Source of the DNA: Funneliformis mosseae
Taxonomy: Eukaryota; Glomeromycota; Glomeromycetes; Glomerales; Glomeraceae
DNA length: 24,258 nucleotides
Assembly: GCA_910592005.1 (NCBI GenBank)
Contig: CAJVPP010000950.1
Span: forward strand, 1 to 24,258
Reading direction: 5' to 3'
This document shows positions 20,701 to 24,258 of this stretch, piece by piece. How positions within the stretch are numbered: position 1 is the first letter of the stretch; each line of letters opens with the position of its first letter. A program made the position numbers and the translations under genes. Under the pieces are notes generated by a model. It saw only the letters and a program-made list of their open reading frames with translations, was not told where the DNA came from and ran no database searches.

Positions 20701-22650
20701 TTTATTATTCTAATTACATGAATTGGATAATTAGACATATAAAATTCATATGTTCAATTCAAGTTTTACTTGGTCTAATTATCAATACTGATAACAGATT
20801 TCTTTGTTATATATGTACTTAAAGAAATAAAAATAATTATTTCAAATAAAGTTATAAAGGTATTGTCTATAAACTGTTATCAGTTTCATAACATTTTTAA
20901 TATAGCAATAAATAATCAGTTTAAAAGTTTGAAGGGTATTCAGGTATTTTTAAAAAAGCTTTCAGAAAAATAGGTTTATATAGAAGAAGGACTATAAGAC
21001 AATATATCTATATTATTTAAACTTAACTTTACATATATTAAGTTTGTTTTAGAAGTAACAAAACTTATAATTCAAGAAAGACTAAACGCATTTCATAATG
21101 TATTTATTTTTAAAACAAAAAAAAGATACTTATAAGGAATTACTTTATAATGATATTATTAAATTATTTCAAAGTAAAATGATTAGATAGAAAAATGAAA
21201 TATAAAATACTTGGAGAAAAAGTTTTGTTAAATATCTAATTAAAATATTATAATATATAGATCCATATCATACTAAATTTACAAAATAATCATTATTATT
21301 TGAAAATTTATTCAATGAATTAAATTAATATCAAAAAGACCAAAATTATAATCTTTATTATTTTACTAAAAAGCATGTTAAATATAATCTTGTATAGGAT
21401 AAGCTTAAAAAACTAATTTTTTCATTAGAATTATTAATAGTATAGCTATGAGCAACTAGTAAAACATGAGAAAATATTATTGAAAAAGTTTTTGTTTTAA
21501 TATTTTCAATGTAAAAATATGCAAATAACTTGAAGTAAATTAATGATTCTATAAAACAAATATATTTAAGTAATATATTAACATATTAACCAGCTAATAT
21601 TTTGAAAGTATACAATTGATTTTTGTTAAAAATTAATGTATAATGTCAACAACTTTAAAATCATTTAACTAATATAGTTAATTATACTAAAATTAATTTG
21701 AAAAGCTTTTACTTGAAGATGTAATACAATGATACTATTATATTAAAAATCTTCAGATACAATTTCTTATTAATTTATATCAGTATTATCAAGACAATTA
21801 TCTTGGCATCCTTAACATATTTGAAAGATTCTAATTAATCTTAAAAAATTATTATAAATTACATAAGCATATATACTAATAACTATTTAAGAAAAATTAT
21901 CATAATATTTCAGTTGACAAATGCAAAAAAATGTATTAAAAAAGGATTTGTAGATATTATTTATATTATACTTAAAAAATATTCTAAAATAAATATATTA
22001 ATATTTATATATAATTTTTAGTATTTATTAGTTAAAAATATTATACCTGCTATTTTACATATTTTATATTATAATTTAACTAGCAATAGTACTGTAACTA
22101 CAAATAATATTTGTAAAAATAGCTTCAACTTATGTTATCAATAGAAGACCTATTAATTACGTTAAAATAATAAATTTAAAACATAAAATTTAATAATTTT
22201 TGAAACAAAATAAGAGCTTATTTTAATAAGATAATTTATTTTCTTAATTATTTTTTTATTTACAATTAATATATAAAATAATTGTATATATTTTATTTTA
22301 TATATTTAAGGATTTACTAGCAATTAATAATAAAAGGTATAAAAATATTCTTTATATATCAATAGCTATTTTAATATATGATCTCTATAAAATAATTATT
22401 AAATAGTTAAATGAAAAATTTTATATCTGAAACTGTTTTAATTCTAAGTAAAGAATGAATATATTTGCAATTTTAATTAAAAAATCTAATAACAAAAAGT
22501 ATTAAATAATATATTAGATGTTTTAATATTAAATTTATGGTTCAAGCAAAATAACTTTATAAAGATCATTCAGATATATATTACTGTGTAGCTCATTTTT
22601 GATATTTATGAGAATTTGCAATTTTATATCAACTAAATATTTCATTTATA
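20701..22650. other. AT-rich stretch, possibly worn transposon interior
   Basis: No frame of useful length survives on either strand. A few protein-like runs on plus near 20930-21100 suggest old coding DNA but are too broken to assign. If the 20688 motif is a real hAT end, this would be its interior. Confidence 0.4.
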
Positions 22651-24000
22651 TAGAGAATTGCTAAAAGTCTCTGAACACTTTTGGATCAATATAAAACACA
22701 AAATTTTAAAGTTTAATCAAAAAAGTTTAATAATATTTTTATTTAAATAAGATTTGCTCTACATTTTATACTAAATAACTAGTACTTAGTCAGATCTTCT
22801 TTTGCTTCAATTATAGCTTGGATTTATTATGGCATATTATCAACCAAATTTTTGATAGTATATATAGGAATTTCTCACTATGCCTTCTTAACGTATCGGT
22901 TAAGTTCAGCAAGATTGAAAGACTATTCCTTTCACAAATACTTTTCTTGATATCAGTCTACATATTCTTAATTGGATTGAAATTCAGACTTTGAGCGGGC
23001 CAAGAAAGTATGTGTTAGTCATTTTCCTTATAAAATTTCTTTGCAACTTTTGATTTGTAAAGGCGAGCATTATCCTTTTAGAACAAACTGTCACCATTTA
23101 GAAATACATATCTCATAATTAGCATAACATGCTTGCGAAAAATAATAATATATGTAATACTAGTTGCTATTTCAGATAGTGAAACAATGGATCCTAAATC
23201 TTATCTTGAAAAGCATTTCCAAAACATTCAACTAAGGCTATACTTCACTATAGTAGCAATACAAAAAAGGTTCCATTCATCCTAAGGTTCTCGCTATACT
23301 CTACTATACTAACTTTATTGAAATTAGGAAAAGGTCAATTTGTTATTCTACATGACTTTTGACCAATCATTTATTATCCAGTTTTGGTGTTTTAAATACT
23401 ATGTAAGATGTGCTATATTTGCTGATGAGATTAAAGATTTTTGTCAAGCAAGACAATTCTTTAACCCAACTTTATGAAGTATCTAGCTAACAGTACGAGT
23501 TGAAACATCTTGGCCAGTTTTTTTCTTTTAAAGTTGTTAAATTTCAGCGATACATAAGCAACAATTCTTTCCTTTATCATTGATTACAAGTCACTTAAGC
23601 TAATTTCATTATGAAAATTTAATAAGGGTGATCGACTAGAATAAAGCTTTGAATTAGTGATTTTGATGTCATTTATTCTTTTTAAAGTGTTAAATACTGT
23701 TGACATTTCACATCCAATGGTTGTGGCAATAGTTCGATAACTGTTACTATATCAACGGTAATAAAATATCATTTTGTATTATTCTTTTATTAACTCTTTA
23801 GTCATTTTTATAATTTTTAAAGAATGAAGTTTATTTGAGTTAAAGTCAAAATAAATAAACAAAATACGCATTTATTAAGTTTGATTTATGTAAACAAAAT
23901 CTGAAACATCATATGATCGCAGTATTATTAAGTCACATAACATTATCAGTATAAAATTATACTTAAAAAATAGTATTTAGAGACTTTTAGCGATCCTCTG
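22651..24000. mobile_element. Complete but dead Tc1/mariner element (1350 bp)
   Basis: Inverted ends lie at 22651-22677 and 23974-24000 and agree at 22 of 27 positions around the core GCTAAAAGTCTCT. A TA lies directly outside each end (22649-22650 and 24001-24002), the target duplication typical of this superfamily. The length of 1350 bp is usual for a Tc1 element. All five differences between the two ends are transitions. Confidence 0.92.
22779..23805 (-). pseudogene. Tc1-type transposase pseudogene
   Basis: An ATG at 23805 opens MTKELIKE, then a stop. A helix-turn-helix-like segment follows (YRTIATTIGCEMSTVFNTLK). Near the C-terminus a DNAR motif (about 23070) matches the second catalytic Asp of the DDE domain, and WPAQSLNFNPIKNM (about 23005) matches the third-residue region. 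There the family's catalytic Glu (the PIEN motif) reads as Lys, a single G-to-A change. The reading ends DLTKY and a TAG at 22779. Stops and shifts occur throughout, so no active enzyme can be made. It fills the element as a normal Tc1 gene does. Confidence 0.85.
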
Positions 24001-24258
24001 TATATACTATTACTAGATTTATTTTTAGTTATCTTAATATCTAAGCTAAAAGGTTGTAGCAATTGATTTTATAGCTTGAAGTTTTCAAATTTAAAATTTT
24101 TTATTAATTTTATAGGTATCTATAATACTTAAATCAACTTAGCAATTTATTATATCTTAGAATTTAAGATATATTTAGTTAAACTTATAATTATGAACTT
24201 AATAGTAAGTTAGTATAGAATATCACAACAAATCCTAAATGAGAGTTAACATTAAAGA
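24001..24258. other. AT-rich flank with no gene seen
   Basis: Only A/T-rich DNA follows the element's TA duplication to the window edge. Confidence 0.5.

Overview
The window looks like a fungal nuclear genome: very AT-rich DNA, short GT-AG introns of about 45-150 nt, and a mixture of decayed DNA transposons. The style of the decayed gene families and the AT content suggest an arbuscular mycorrhizal fungus (Glomeromycotina, Rhizophagus-like). That taxon call is inference from pattern, not from a database hit.

Only about 3 kb (16.18-19.22 kb) holds genes that appear intact. They are a head-to-head pair with 452 nt between the two start codons. On the minus strand is a three-exon NRDE/TANGO2-family gene (290 aa; animal relatives are linked to heme trafficking). 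On the plus strand is a four-exon OLE1-type acyl-CoA desaturase with a C-terminal cytochrome b5 domain (426 aa). Both reading frames close exactly across the proposed splice sites. The desaturase keeps all its di-iron histidine boxes and both heme ligands of its b5 domain.

The other roughly 21 kb is repeat and fossil DNA. From left to right: a two-part multi-exon pseudogene of an unidentified family (about 4540-3580, then 1560-720, minus strand) interrupted by AT-rich DNA that contains a four-copy satellite of about 172 bp; a 9-bp minisatellite (4938-5072); a long fossil of a primase plus origin-binding-type helicase protein (7732-5140, minus) with direct repeats upstream; a near-perfect 30-bp hairpin (8301-8392); a 19-bp minisatellite followed by a hairpin (9040-9286); a decayed hAT transposase with fossil introns (about 11500-9360, minus); further unidentified coding-like debris (about 13860-12650, minus); the gene pair; long AT-rich DNA with a 22-bp tandem repeat and an orphan hAT-like end; and a complete but dead 1350-bp Tc1/mariner element with TA duplications and inverted ends (22651-24000).

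The most useful window-wide pattern is how the fossils decayed. They carry many in-frame stops and few frameshifts, and all nine mismatches counted between inverted-repeat arms at three separate loci are transitions. This fits cytosine-deamination decay of repeats (5-methylcytosine or a RIP-like process), while the gene pair stays open. I saw no tRNA, rRNA or CRISPR array.
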